Shown: positions 1-9,240, counted from the first letter of the stretch. The stretch: DNA of 64,000 nt from Hominiventricola filiformis (GCF_020686965.1 NZ_JAJEPS010000002.1:243846-307845), one strand, 5' to 3'. The notes: generated by a model from the sequence alone, not told the origin. Translations and numbers: made by a program.

Positions 1-790
1 CAAAGAAGGGATAAGAACCGTTGCCAGAACGCCTTTTCCTACCCAGGGAGTGATGCTTAGAAATGTCAGACCTGCAGTATGTTCCCCGCTCATAAACAAA
101 TGAAGCATGACCGCCATGGCCAAAAACATTCCCTGCAGCTGATGATCTTCCGGAAAAAGCTTTCTTCCAATCAACACATAAACCAAATAGGCAAACGGCA
201 GAATCAGCCATGGCAAAATCGTATGGGCCATAATGGTTGGCAGAACCCCAGTCAACTTCGAGAGCCATGCATAAAAAATCGGCCACAGAGAAAGTACATA
301 CCGCTTGTCAAAATCAGCAAATGTTCCAGTCTCCGGATAAACCCAATAAATTTTATCCGTGGTCAGTGCCGTGTTGGCCAGATTTACATAATAGGTATCG
401 TCCCATTCCAGATACATGTGATGTGCCAGATAATATAATTGCCAGATAATTAATACAATTGCCACCAGATGCCCCAGTGTCAGATTCTGTTTCCAGCCAG
501 ATATCAGCGCTTTTCCGTCCTCCAGAATCTCTCTCCAGCAAAAGAATCCTGCCACGGTCAATACTCCTGCTGCTGCCGTATAAACCCACACAAACGTGTG
601 GAAAGCTGCCAACTTCATGGTCATGGGAATGAGAATCACTTCCATCAACGCCCACCAGCCCATGCAGCCAACCAGGATCGAAAACAGGAATCCTTCCTGT
701 TTTAATTTTAAGATATGACGAATCGTGTAACCGCTAAGCGCTATTCCCGCAAAAAACAGCACTGCCGTCAAAATAATCTCCAGTAACATC
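1..790 (-). CDS. Multi-spanning membrane protein, partial (DUF6077-like?)
   Basis: An open frame runs from an ATG at 790 off the left edge of the window, so only the first 263 codons are seen. It begins MLLEIILTAVLFF and is strongly hydrophobic, with about seven membrane segments alternating with short loops. A loop reading LEWDDTYYVNLANTAL lies after the first four segments; an acidic loop of this kind is common in GT-C-like membrane glycosyltransferases. It follows the EpsG-like gene by 11 bases and is probably in the same operon. The overall look resembles DUF6077 proteins found beside epsG in Lachnospiraceae, but that match is from memory. A role in glycan assembly is inferred from context only. 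Confidence 0.6.
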
Positions 791-801
791 CTTCTGCTCC
801 T

Positions 802-1995
802 CTATTTTTCCAGTCTCCAGAGTTCCTGATCCTCAATATTGGCATCATAAATCACCTGAACCCGATCTTGATATCCAAAGTACTCCTCAATCTTTTCCTG
901 ATGGAAAATTGATACATATGGATAGTTCCAGAAATGATATCCCAGTTTTGCATAACCGCCTTCATTGGTCATGGCATTCAGGTTTTTCAGTCCCATCAGA
1001 CAGGTCAGGCAGAAAAAGAAGACAGCTGCTGCTCTTTGTATCTTTTCCTGTCCCATGGCCAGATCCACCACCAGCGCACATTCCACCACTTTGAAAATAG
1101 CGCCATAACGGCTGGCATAGTAAGAACTGCTGCACAGAAGAAGATATGCACAGACACCGCAAAGGTAAGTTTTCCACAGAGCCTCTGTCTCCGGGGAGAT
1201 CTTATCCACCTTTTTCCGTGTCCAAAGGTAGAGAATTGTTAAAACCGCTGCTGCTGCGAGCCTTTCTCCAATTGCAAACCAGCTGACTTCACCTTCCAGT
1301 AGAAATTGCTGTACATGATAGACCGGAATCAGCCGTGCAAGAAGCTGTTCTACCGGTCCAAACTGCAAAATAAGTCCTCCGGCTGCTGAGACACCTGACA
1401 ACGCCATCATCATATCGACCGGCAGATACACCGCCGGTATGAGTACCAGCCAGGCAAATGCCACCCGATGAAAAGAAAGAGTAAGGAAGATCGTTATCAC
1501 ATAAGCAATCCATTTTCGTTCCATAAGGAACGGCAGTGCAATTCCAAGAAACAGGCAGACTGCCAGTCCCTGCCGGAGTCCGGATACCATATACACCAGA
1601 TACAATACCGGATACAGCATAAAAAGCCCTGCTGTCCTGCCCTGTACGAACCGTTTCACGAACCGGTGCAGAAGCAGCATTTCCGCCAGACCGAGCGTTG
1701 ACGCAAATACCCAGAAAGGTGCATCAAACATTTTAAATGCCGCTGACAAGAGCCTCCACCCAATCTCGGGATAAAATCCGCAGAAATATCCCTGGGACAG
1801 ATCAATCGCCACAGGAATCGTCTCATACAGTCCCTGATAGGTCACATAATCTGTCCCCTGTCCAAATCGCAAGCAAAGGCAGCCCATCATGGCCGCCCAG
1901 CAGATCCAGTATGCATATATTTTTGTCTGCGGGCGGAAATACTCCAGAAGAGTCCCGGCCGCCAGCAGAAGAAATACTAATAGATAAATGCTCAT
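802..1995 (-). CDS. EpsG-family polysaccharide polymerase-like membrane protein
   Basis: A 397-residue integral membrane protein with about ten hydrophobic segments. The N-terminal half carries the pattern typical of the EpsG family: a short stretch around residues 42-56 (LRFGQGTDYVTYQGLY) followed by a segment with GWRLLSAAFKMF, and later SGLRQGLAVCLFL. EpsG proteins are thought to polymerise or help export exopolysaccharide repeats, by analogy to Wzy. Its start overlaps the end of the epimerase gene by 4 bases (ATGA), so translation is probably coupled. It is the only polymerase-like protein in the 1-25 kb block, hence the best candidate to polymerise the amino-sugar glycan made there. Confidence 0.8.
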   Translation of the reverse strand: MSIYLLVFLLLAAGTLLEYFRPQTKIYAYWICWAAMMGCLCLRFGQGTDYVTYQGLYETIPVAIDLSQGYFCGFYPEIGWRLLSAAFKMFDAPFWVFASTLGLAEMLLLHRFVKRFVQGRTAGLFMLYPVLYLVYMVSGLRQGLAVCLFLGIALPFLMERKWIAYVITIFLTLSFHRVAFAWLVLIPAVYLPVDMMMALSGVSAAGGLILQFGPVEQLLARLIPVYHVQQFLLEGEVSWFAIGERLAAAAVLTILYLWTRKKVDKISPETEALWKTYLCGVCAYLLLCSSSYYASRYGAIFKVVECALVVDLAMGQEKIQRAAAVFFFCLTCLMGLKNLNAMTNEGGYAKLGYHFWNYPYVSIFHQEKIEEYFGYQDRVQVIYDANIEDQELWRLEK

Positions 1996-3089
1996 GCTTT
2001 TCCTTCCAGAATGTCTGCGATCCGCTTACATGCAAAGCCGTCCCCGTAAGGATTGCTTGCGGTACTCATGGCTTTGTAAGCATCTTCATTTTCCAGCAGA
2101 AGCTTGAAATTCTCATAGATGACCTGCTCGTCGGTTCCCACCAGCTTCAATGTACCGGCCTTGATGCCTTCCGGACGCTCCGTGGTATCCCGCATAACCA
2201 GTACCGGCTTTCCAAGAGAAGGAGCCTCCTCCTGAATTCCGCCGCTATCCGTCAAAATCAGAAAGCTTCTGGACAGGAAATTATGGAAATCCAGGACATC
2301 CATCGGCTCAATAATGTGAATCCGCTCATCATCTCCCAGAATCTCACGGGCCGTCTCACGGACTACCGGATTCATATGAATCGGATAAATGGCCTTCACA
2401 TCCGGATGCTCGTCGCATACCCGGCGGATGGCACGGAACATATGCTTCATAGGCTCGCCTAAGTTCTCCCGGCGGTGTGCCGTAATCATAATAAGCCGGC
2501 TTCCCTTTGCCCACTCCAGCTCCGGATGGGTATAATCGGCGCGCACCGTTGTCTTCAGCGCGTCAATAGCTGTATTTCCCGTCACATAGATGGTATCCGG
2601 GTTCTTGCCTTCCTTCAGAAGATTCTGCTTCGACAGTTCCGTCGGTGCAAAATTATAGGCAGAGATGATACTGACCGCCTGTCTGTTAAATTCTTCCGGA
2701 TAAGGAGAATAAATATTGTAGGTACGAAGTCCTGCCTCCACATGTCCTACCGGAATCTGCAGATAGAAGCAGGCCAGAGCGGTTACAAATGTGGTAGAAG
2801 TATCTCCATGTACCAACACTACATCCGGATGCACTTCCTCCAGCACCTCTTTGATCCGATTCAAAATATTGGTTGTCACGTCAAATAAGGTCTGACGGTC
2901 TTTCATGATAGAAAGGTCATAGTCCGGAACCACATCAAAGGCTTCCAGTACCTGATCCAGCATCTGCCGGTGCTGTCCGGTAACGCATACTACCGTCTCA
3001 ATTTCTTTTCTGCTCTTCAGTTCATTGACCAGAGGGCACATTTTAATAGCCTCCGGCCGTGTGCCGAATACCAGCATCACTTTTTTCAT
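1992..3089 (-). CDS. Non-hydrolysing UDP-GlcNAc 2-epimerase family (WecB/WbpI type)
   Basis: A 365-residue cytosolic epimerase of the usual family length. Hallmarks are FGTRPEAIKMCPL at the N terminus, VHGDTSTT, GHVEAGLRT, TAHRRENLG and LTDSGGIQEEAPSLGKPVL. The family turns UDP-GlcNAc into UDP-ManNAc; the WbpI branch instead epimerises UDP-2,3-diacetamido-glucuronic acid to the manno form. Because WbpA-, WbpB- and WbpE-like genes lie in the same operon, the WbpI reaction is as likely as the WecB one, and sequence reading alone cannot separate them. It overlaps both neighbours by 4 bases. Confidence 0.9.
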   Translation of the reverse strand: MKKVMLVFGTRPEAIKMCPLVNELKSRKEIETVVCVTGQHRQMLDQVLEAFDVVPDYDLSIMKDRQTLFDVTTNILNRIKEVLEEVHPDVVLVHGDTSTTFVTALACFYLQIPVGHVEAGLRTYNIYSPYPEEFNRQAVSIISAYNFAPTELSKQNLLKEGKNPDTIYVTGNTAIDALKTTVRADYTHPELEWAKGSRLIMITAHRRENLGEPMKHMFRAIRRVCDEHPDVKAIYPIHMNPVVRETAREILGDDERIHIIEPMDVLDFHNFLSRSFLILTDSGGIQEEAPSLGKPVLVMRDTTERPEGIKAGTLKLVGTDEQVIYENFKLLLENEDAYKAMSTASNPYGDGFACKRIADILEGKA

Positions 3090-4180
3090 GACTGTACTTC
3101 CTCCAGTCTCCGGCGAATGCGCTCCGCCAGTTTCTCATTATTTTTCTCCACATGAACACGAGCGGTAAAATTCTTTACTGCCTGCTGCCATTCGTCGTAC
3201 CGTTTCGCAATAGTCCGGATGGCCTGCTCATAATTATCCTCCGCAATGCCGATGCCATATTTTCCACAGAAATCAGCAAGAGGCGGATTGGTGGAGGTCA
3301 CCACCGGTTTTCCTTCAAAGAGGAACTCGTAAATCTTACCGCTGGCGCAATATTTATTATTCAGGTCGTGCTGATGATAGGTCACCATGCCCACCTGACT
3401 GTTTTCAATAAAATATTTCAGATGATCCTGATCCATCCGCGGGAAAATCTTCACATTGGTCAATCCCAGATGCCGGATGGTCTCCCGGATAATCAACTCA
3501 TCTTCCTCATCGCTTTCTCCAATGAGGAACAGTTCATAGTCGTCTCCCAGTCCCTTCATGGCCTGTACCATGCGGGAAGTGGTCCGGCTGACATCACAGC
3601 CTGCAGTGGATATAATGCGGAATTTCTTCTCTTTAAAAAACTCTCTACATTCCTCTGCCACATGCGCTTTTGCTTCCGGGCTGCTGTATTCCAGTCTCCG
3701 GATATTTTCATAGTTCAATGGCACTTTCTTAAGGCCAAACATCTTTACCATAATTCTGGCACGGAAAGCATTGGCTGCAATGACTACATCCGAATGTCTG
3801 GTAAACATTTTTTCCACCAGACAGCCAATCTTTCCCGGGATACCGGATGCTCTGCGGATGCTGTAAAGCTCACGGCAGTCCTGCACCACATATTCTGCAC
3901 CACTGATTCTTTTTGCCAGATAGCCGGGAATGATTCCCTTCCGGTTGTCAATGAAAATCAAATCCAGTTTTCCCAGTTTCTTTGCCTGACGGCTGCAAAA
4001 CCGGATAAAATCCATGTACCCATGGTCTTTGTAAACGATATGCTGCTTTTCCTGGGGCTGCTCATCTCCGTCACCACGGGTAATATAGGTCACATCCCCC
4101 AGATCTTTTGCTACTTTGATCAGCTCCCGGACACGTCCGTCATACCGAAAATAATCATAGGATATCAATAATATTTTCAT
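3086..4180 (-). CDS. Glycosyltransferase, GT4-like (GT-B fold)
   Basis: A 364-residue soluble protein beginning MKILLISYDYFRYDGRVREL, a typical GT-B start. The C-terminal half has the donor-site pattern ASGKIYEFLFEGKPVVTST, where the acidic residue in the E-F-L region usually contacts the nucleotide sugar. There is no signal peptide, so it acts at the cytosolic face on lipid-linked sugar. The 4-base overlaps with the genes before and after suggest tight co-translation with the aminotransferase and the 2-epimerase, so it may transfer the sugar those enzymes make. Donor and acceptor cannot be read from the sequence. Confidence 0.8.
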   Translation of the reverse strand: MKILLISYDYFRYDGRVRELIKVAKDLGDVTYITRGDGDEQPQEKQHIVYKDHGYMDFIRFCSRQAKKLGKLDLIFIDNRKGIIPGYLAKRISGAEYVVQDCRELYSIRRASGIPGKIGCLVEKMFTRHSDVVIAANAFRARIMVKMFGLKKVPLNYENIRRLEYSSPEAKAHVAEECREFFKEKKFRIISTAGCDVSRTTSRMVQAMKGLGDDYELFLIGESDEEDELIIRETIRHLGLTNVKIFPRMDQDHLKYFIENSQVGMVTYHQHDLNNKYCASGKIYEFLFEGKPVVTSTNPPLADFCGKYGIGIAEDNYEQAIRTIAKRYDEWQQAVKNFTARVHVEKNNEKLAERIRRRLEEVQS

Positions 4181-5313
4181 GCCTTTGCTCCTGTTTTCTC
4201 ACGAATCAACCGGATCACCTTCTGCTGATCTTCCTCTGTCAGATAGGGAGACAATGGCAGCGCCAGTACCCGGCCGCAGATATCTTCTGATACTTTGAAG
4301 GTTTCTCCATAGAGTTCACATCCTGCAAAAGCGGTCTGCTGATGCATTCCTTTGGGATAATAAATCATGGATGGAACATCCTGTTCTTTTAAGTAAGCCT
4401 GCAGACTGTCCCTCGCTTCCTTATCCTTCAGAAGGATGCTGTACTGTGCCCAGCCCGAAAGATATCCCTCCGGAATCTCCGGCACCTTCACGCAGTCTTT
4501 TAACTGCTCGGTATAGACAGCTGCCACCCGGTTCACGTCCTCCAGTTCATATTCCTCAAATGCCTGCAGTTTTACCTGCAGAATCGCTGCCTGGATGGTA
4601 TCCAGACGGGAATTCATACCGATTCGTACATTATCATATTTTCCGGTACCTTTTCCGTGAATCCGATAAGATTTTAAGAGAGCTGCCCACTCGTCATTGT
4701 CCGTGAAGACCGCACCGCCGTCTCCATAGCATCCCAACGGCTTCGCCGGGAAGAAAGAGGTGGTGCTGATGTCACCGAAGCTTCCCACACGTCTGCCCTT
4801 ACAGGCACCACCGAAGCCCTGGGCACCATCCTCCAGAATATACATTCCATACTGATCCGCGATCTTTTGAAGCCGGTCATAATCTGCCGGAAGTCCGAAG
4901 AGATCCACCACTACCATCACTTTCGGCGTTAATTTTCCTTCTGCAAGGACTGCTTTCACCGCCCGTTCCAGGCTGTCCGGGTCCATATTAAAGGTATCTT
5001 CCAGTACATCCACAAAGACTGGTGTCGCTCCTTCATAGGCAACGGTCTCTGCGGAAGAGAAAAAGGTAAAGTCCGGCACGAAGACTGCATCCCCTTCTCC
5101 GATTCCCCAGGTCATGAGGGCCAGGGTCAGCGCATCCGTTCCATTGCCGCAGGTAATGCAGTGTTTCACTCCCACATACGCGGCAAGCTTTTCCTCCAGC
5201 TCTGCCACCTGGGTGCCGCTGATATAATTTGACGCCTCCAACACTTTGCTGATGGCCTCGTCCATAGGCTTTTTCAATACCTGATACTGTTTCTTCAGAT
5301 CGCGAAACTGCAT
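4177..5313 (-). CDS. WbpE-like sugar aminotransferase (DegT/DnrJ/EryC1/StrS family)
   Basis: A 378-residue PLP aminotransferase. I chose the ATG at 5313 (MQFRDLKKQYQ) because AAAGGAGAGG lies just upstream; the frame stays open further back, but that part overlaps the carrier-protein gene. The active-site lysine sits in SFFPAKPLGCYGDGGAVFT and is followed by RIGMNSRLDTIQAAIL. This pair of motifs is strongly reminiscent of WbpE, which makes the 3-amino group of UDP-2-acetamido-3-amino-glucuronate. The operon also holds WbpA- and WbpB-like genes that would supply the 3-keto substrate. A different keto-sugar substrate is possible but less likely. Confidence 0.88.
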   Translation of the reverse strand: MQFRDLKKQYQVLKKPMDEAISKVLEASNYISGTQVAELEEKLAAYVGVKHCITCGNGTDALTLALMTWGIGEGDAVFVPDFTFFSSAETVAYEGATPVFVDVLEDTFNMDPDSLERAVKAVLAEGKLTPKVMVVVDLFGLPADYDRLQKIADQYGMYILEDGAQGFGGACKGRRVGSFGDISTTSFFPAKPLGCYGDGGAVFTDNDEWAALLKSYRIHGKGTGKYDNVRIGMNSRLDTIQAAILQVKLQAFEEYELEDVNRVAAVYTEQLKDCVKVPEIPEGYLSGWAQYSILLKDKEARDSLQAYLKEQDVPSMIYYPKGMHQQTAFAGCELYGETFKVSEDICGRVLALPLSPYLTEEDQQKVIRLIREKTGAKA

Positions 5314-5314
5314 A

Positions 5315-5545
5315 TTAATCCTCTCCTTTGATCCGCTGCAGCAGATTCCAGATCCCCTCTGCTGAGTTAAAATTCTCCGGTACAATTTCTTCTGCCGGGA
5401 TCTCCACCTCAAACTGATCCTCCAGCTCTGCAATCAGGGTGATCACATCAAAGGACTCCAGAAGACCGTCATCAATCAGCTCTTTTTCTGTTTCAAAATC
5501 AATTTCCGGCTTTAAAGAAGCCAGTAACTCCATTAATTCTTCCAT
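5315..5545 (-). CDS. Free-standing acyl/peptidyl carrier protein
   Basis: A 76-residue acidic, helical protein with the carrier-protein pattern DDGLLESFDVITLIAELE; Ser31 in the ESFD motif is the predicted phosphopantetheine attachment site. The start was set at the ATG at 5545 because GGAGAG sits 7 bases upstream; a TTG 15 bases earlier would overlap that Shine-Dalgarno. It lies between a fold-III PLP decarboxylase and an aminotransferase and shares the operon with a DltA-like amino-acid ligase. It is therefore unlikely to be the fatty-acid ACP and more likely a dedicated carrier for an amino-acid-derived acyl group, like BtrI of butirosin biosynthesis or DltC. Confidence 0.9.
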   Translation of the reverse strand: MEELMELLASLKPEIDFETEKELIDDGLLESFDVITLIAELEDQFEVEIPAEEIVPENFNSAEGIWNLLQRIKGED

Positions 5546-5620
5546 TGTTTTTCTCTCCAAAAAATAGTTCTGTCGCCAGATTCAAGTTATTGTAACACGA
5601 ACCCCGATACATGGCAATCT

Positions 5621-6790
5621 TTACCTTTCCATATTCAGAGTCCATGTTTCCAGCTGGTCGCGCACCAGCTCTGCCCCCTTCTTTTCGCTGTATAAATAGA
5701 TGGCCGGCATTTTTCTGCTTAAGAACAGATAAATACCTTCTGTCACGGAATAGGCTCCGATATTGTGGAACACCAGATAGTCTCCCACTCTGGCGTCCTT
5801 TAACACCAGCTTTTTCAGCAAAATATCTGCCACGGTACAAAGAGAGCCATAGACGGTCCACTCCGTCTCCTTCTCCTCCAGCTCATGCTGAGGGAAATAA
5901 GAAAGGATCGGTGTCTTCATAGCCATATTCTGTCCGTAATAATTCACATGGTTGATACCGCCGTCCACGATGCACACATTCACCGCATCATTGATTTTCT
6001 GATCCATGATCTTCGTCAGATAATAACCGCAGGAGGCGGTCAGGAACCTGCCCATCTCGAAAGTCACTTCATAGGGACGCTCTTCCTTAAAAATCTCCGT
6101 AAACGCATCCAGAAGTTTTTCGTCTTCCTCAAAGTCGTCTTTGGTAAAATACGGAACGCCCAGTCCCGGACCGAACTCCAGCTCCTGGCTTACAAATCCT
6201 TCTTTCTCTTCCAGCTTCTGAATGAAGTCCTCAATATATGCCACTTCTCCGGCAATTTTTTTGATCTGCTTTTTCTGGGTTCCGGTAAAATACTGAAGTC
6301 CCCGGATAGTCAGATGAGAATACTCTGCTCTCCTCTGAATAAGCTCTGTCACATCCGCTTCGCTCATACCAAACTGATTGCCGCTGGTCACCCGAAGGAG
6401 AATCTGCACTTGTTTATCCAATTCCTCTGCACAGCGGTTCATCAGATAAAACTGCTGCTGCGACTCCGCTGTGAAATGCTGTACTCCCTGTTCCATCGCA
6501 TAACGAACATCTTCATATTCTTTATTTACACCGGAGAGCACGATTTTCTCCATTTTCACGCCATTTTTCACGCAGATATGAAATTCTCCAGGAGAGCACA
6601 CTTCATAACGCTCCACTTCCGTGTCCATGGCCTGCAGAAGAAATGGATTGGCCTTAATGGCAAAACAGAGCTTTGCCGGCTTTACCTTCTCCGCCACATG
6701 GGCTGCCCGGGCCTTCAAAATATCCGTATCAAATACAAAGGACGGTGTCTTCAGTGACACAGCTAAGTTTTCCAGTTGTCTCTCGTCCAT
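5621..6790 (-). CDS. PLP fold-III (alanine-racemase-fold) amino acid decarboxylase 1
   Basis: A 389-residue enzyme of the diaminopimelate/ornithine decarboxylase superfamily. The start is the ATG at 6790 (MDERQLENL), preceded by AGGAAAGGA; an earlier in-frame ATG overlaps the ligase gene. Lys46 in CFAIKANPF is the predicted Schiff-base lysine. A glycine-rich loop (EFGPGLGVPYF), an EMGR motif in place of the usual EPGR, a cysteine in GSLCTVADIL and a GAYS motif near the C terminus complete the active site. Located between the AMP ligase and the carrier protein, it resembles BtrK and the exosortase-associated decarboxylases. I infer that it acts on a carrier-bound aminoacyl group and not on free diaminopimelate; this is untested. 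Confidence 0.85.
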   Translation of the reverse strand: MDERQLENLAVSLKTPSFVFDTDILKARAAHVAEKVKPAKLCFAIKANPFLLQAMDTEVERYEVCSPGEFHICVKNGVKMEKIVLSGVNKEYEDVRYAMEQGVQHFTAESQQQFYLMNRCAEELDKQVQILLRVTSGNQFGMSEADVTELIQRRAEYSHLTIRGLQYFTGTQKKQIKKIAGEVAYIEDFIQKLEEKEGFVSQELEFGPGLGVPYFTKDDFEEDEKLLDAFTEIFKEERPYEVTFEMGRFLTASCGYYLTKIMDQKINDAVNVCIVDGGINHVNYYGQNMAMKTPILSYFPQHELEEKETEWTVYGSLCTVADILLKKLVLKDARVGDYLVFHNIGAYSVTEGIYLFLSRKMPAIYLYSEKKGAELVRDQLETWTLNMER

Positions 6791-6791
6791 A

Positions 6792-8318
6792 TTATTTCCT
6801 TTCCTCATAAGAAGCCATCAGTGCTTTCCGGTCAATCTTTCCATTCTTGGTCAGGGGCATGGCATCCACCTTCTGAAATACATTGGGGATCATAAACCGG
6901 GGCAGCTTCTCTCCCATGCCCCGTATAATCTCTTTGGATTCCAGCTTTCCCACATAAAATGCAATGATTTTTGTATTCGGTTCATCATAGATACAGCAGA
7001 CTCTGGAAATACCCTCCAGCGCCTGACAGGCTGCCTCTACTTCTCCCAGCTCAATCCGATGTCCCATATGTTTGATCTGGAAATCCTTCCGGGTGGCATA
7101 ATAAAGTTCCCCGTCTTCTCCGTATCGTCCCAGATCTCCGGTCCGGTACATGGGCTCCAGATACCGGCGATTCAGCGGATTCTGTACAAAGACCTCTGCC
7201 GTCTTCTCCGGATTGGCATAATAGCCAAGAGCCAGTGCCGTACCCGTCACACAGATTTCTCCCAGCATGCCCGGATTTTCTGCTGTCACCAGATGATCTT
7301 CCTCATCCAGCAGGAATACCCGCTCGTTGGGAAATGCAATTCCGATGGGGATCTGCTCTTCCTCCGTAAAATCCTTTTTGATCTCATAATAGGTACAGTT
7401 ACAGGTAATCTCCGTCGGTCCATAGAGGTTCACATACCGGGCCTCCGGCAGATAACTTCTCCAGTAATTCAGATGTTTCACCGGCATCACCTCGCCGCTG
7501 AACATGACTCTGCGAATGCTTCCCGGCACCTTATAACGAAATCCTTTTAACATAGAAATGATACACAGAGCTGATACTGCCCAGGTAAGGCTCGTCACTT
7601 TTCGGTCATCAAGGAAATCAATCAGTTTCTTTGGTACAGAAAAAAATTTCTTTGGAATCACTTCCATCGTAGCACCGCATTTGAGCGTCGGGTAGAGATC
7701 CTTTACCGATACATCAAAGTCAAAAGGTGCCTGATTGGCAATGACATCCTCAGAAGTAAATCCGAAGATCTCCGTAAAATGTTCCGTAAAATCAATGACG
7801 GAGCGATGGGATACCACCACACCTTTGGGCACTCCGGTGGATCCGGAGGTAAACATGGCATACAGAGGATCTGTATCACAGGCTCCTTTTCTGCGGGCTT
7901 CCAGAAGTGACTGGTTCACTTCCGTCTGTACCAGATCTTCTGCCAGCAGGATCCTTCCCTGAAATCCCAGTCCTTCTGCTTTTTCTTTTAATTTTTCCGT
8001 GGTCACCAGCACCTGCGCATCCAGTGTCTCCAGAATGAGCCGTACCCGCTCCACCGGAAGCTCCGGTTCCACTAACGTATAAAAGCAGCCTGCACAGACT
8101 GCTCCCATAAACACATTCAACGTCCACGCTTCCTTCTCCATAAACACCGGCACCGGTGCATTGGGGGAAAGTTCCGCCGCCAGGGCACTTCCCATCCTTC
8201 TGGCATTCTCCTGCACCTGTGCAAAGGTATAGCTGTGCTCCAGATCTTCAAATGCCGCTTTCTCCGGGCAGGAAGCCGCACTGGCTTCCAGATAATTCAA
8301 AATATTCTGAATCTGCAT
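6792..8318 (-). CDS. DltA-like amino acid adenylating ligase (AMP-forming)
   Basis: A 508-residue stand-alone adenylation enzyme with all core motifs: A3 TSGSTGVPKG, A5 NLYGPTEITC, A7 YRTGDLGRY, A8 KHMGHRIELGEVE and A10 LTKNGKIDRKAL with the catalytic lysine. The A4 region FDFDVSVKDLYPTL contains an FD-x-S/V-type aspartate, which in DltA and NRPS A domains holds the alpha-amino group of the substrate. An amino acid is therefore the likely substrate, with loading onto the carrier protein downstream in the same operon. It runs into the decarboxylase with one base between its stop and the next ATG. No condensation or DltB-like partner is present. Confidence 0.88.
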   Translation of the reverse strand: MQIQNILNYLEASAASCPEKAAFEDLEHSYTFAQVQENARRMGSALAAELSPNAPVPVFMEKEAWTLNVFMGAVCAGCFYTLVEPELPVERVRLILETLDAQVLVTTEKLKEKAEGLGFQGRILLAEDLVQTEVNQSLLEARRKGACDTDPLYAMFTSGSTGVPKGVVVSHRSVIDFTEHFTEIFGFTSEDVIANQAPFDFDVSVKDLYPTLKCGATMEVIPKKFFSVPKKLIDFLDDRKVTSLTWAVSALCIISMLKGFRYKVPGSIRRVMFSGEVMPVKHLNYWRSYLPEARYVNLYGPTEITCNCTYYEIKKDFTEEEQIPIGIAFPNERVFLLDEEDHLVTAENPGMLGEICVTGTALALGYYANPEKTAEVFVQNPLNRRYLEPMYRTGDLGRYGEDGELYYATRKDFQIKHMGHRIELGEVEAACQALEGISRVCCIYDEPNTKIIAFYVGKLESKEIIRGMGEKLPRFMIPNVFQKVDAMPLTKNGKIDRKALMASYEERK

Positions 8319-8332
8319 GGAATTGAACCTCT

Positions 8333-9238
8333 CTATTTCTTCTTGAATTCCGGTACTTTCCGCGCCGGATTTCCAAACTGTTTCTCGCCTTCCGGTACAT
8401 CCTTAATAGCCACCGCACCGATTCCCAGATAGGCATGGTCGCCTACACTGATCCTGTTGGTAGTCACGGACATGGGTGCCACATAGGTATGATTTCCTAC
8501 CTGACAATGACCGGAAATACTGGATTTTCCGCTGATCAGCGTCTCCTCGCCGATTCGGCAGTTATGTCCCACATCTCCTACCAGTCCGATCATGGAACCT
8601 TTTCCAAGAACGGTCGGTCTGGTATCTCCAGCTGCCAGAACAGCCCCTGCCAGCAACAGGCAACCATCCTCAATGATGGTTCCTGCCAGATGGGGCAGAG
8701 TCCGGCATACACCGGATTCCGGACGGTAAATATCCGCATCTTCCACACCGATCATACAGTGTTCCTTAATCTGAACATCATTTCCGATCCGCACATGATC
8801 CTTAATAACGGTTCCTGTACCGATCTCGCAGTTATCTCCAATGACTACATCCTTGCCAATGACGCAGAAGGGAGCAATGCTCACATTTTTCCCCAGCTTC
8901 GCATCTGCACTGACATAGCTTCCATTCTTCATAAACAGATCTTCACCCGGCATCATGCGCTCCATCCGGAGCAGCAGCTCACCGTACAGATTTTTCGGCA
9001 TGTTGCTTTTTAACTGCACTGATGAAGCATCCAGGGAAAGCGCTGTCTCTTCCCTGGTGATAAAGATGCTTTCTTTTACCTCGCTGCAGGTTTCCGAGAT
9101 GCTGTTCTTCACAAAAATCACGCTGTGATCTTCCGGCGCTTCCGGATCTGAGACACCCCAGATGGTAAAGTCTGCCGTCTCTGCCGGAAAACGATCCTGT
9201 AATAATGCTTTTGCACTGATTTCACATACTTTCAGCAT
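8333..9238 (-). CDS. LpxD-like hexapeptide-repeat acyltransferase
   Basis: A 301-residue protein. Residues 1-95 form a non-repeat N-terminal domain of unclear fold; from about residue 105 there is a left-handed beta-helix of hexapeptide repeats (LGKNVSIAPFCVIGKDVVIG and on). The motif DVGHNCRIG corresponds to the LpxA/LpxD pattern whose histidine is the catalytic base. LpxA and LpxD take acyl groups from acyl-ACP. Here the gene sits immediately upstream of an amino-acid ligase, a decarboxylase and a carrier protein, in a WbpA/B/E/I-like pathway that lacks an obvious WbpD. I infer that it N-acylates an amino sugar nucleotide from the carrier protein. A simple acetyl-CoA-using WbpD or PglD replacement is the alternative. 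Confidence 0.78.
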   Translation of the reverse strand: MLKVCEISAKALLQDRFPAETADFTIWGVSDPEAPEDHSVIFVKNSISETCSEVKESIFITREETALSLDASSVQLKSNMPKNLYGELLLRMERMMPGEDLFMKNGSYVSADAKLGKNVSIAPFCVIGKDVVIGDNCEIGTGTVIKDHVRIGNDVQIKEHCMIGVEDADIYRPESGVCRTLPHLAGTIIEDGCLLLAGAVLAAGDTRPTVLGKGSMIGLVGDVGHNCRIGEETLISGKSSISGHCQVGNHTYVAPMSVTTNRISVGDHAYLGIGAVAIKDVPEGEKQFGNPARKVPEFKKK

Positions 9239-9240
9239 TT

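Noticed and set aside
5314..5433. N-terminal extension of the WbpE-like aminotransferase
   Set aside because: It lies over the carrier-protein gene and does not look like the family; the ATG at 5313 has a strong ribosome site and the family N terminus.
5546..5560. TTG start giving five more residues for the carrier protein
   Set aside because: The TTG overlaps the Shine-Dalgarno GGAGAG that fits the ATG at 5545.
5315..8318. A dlt operon for D-alanylation of teichoic acid
   Set aside because: The ligase and carrier resemble DltA and DltC, but DltB and DltD are missing and a PLP decarboxylase lies between them, which does not occur in dlt.
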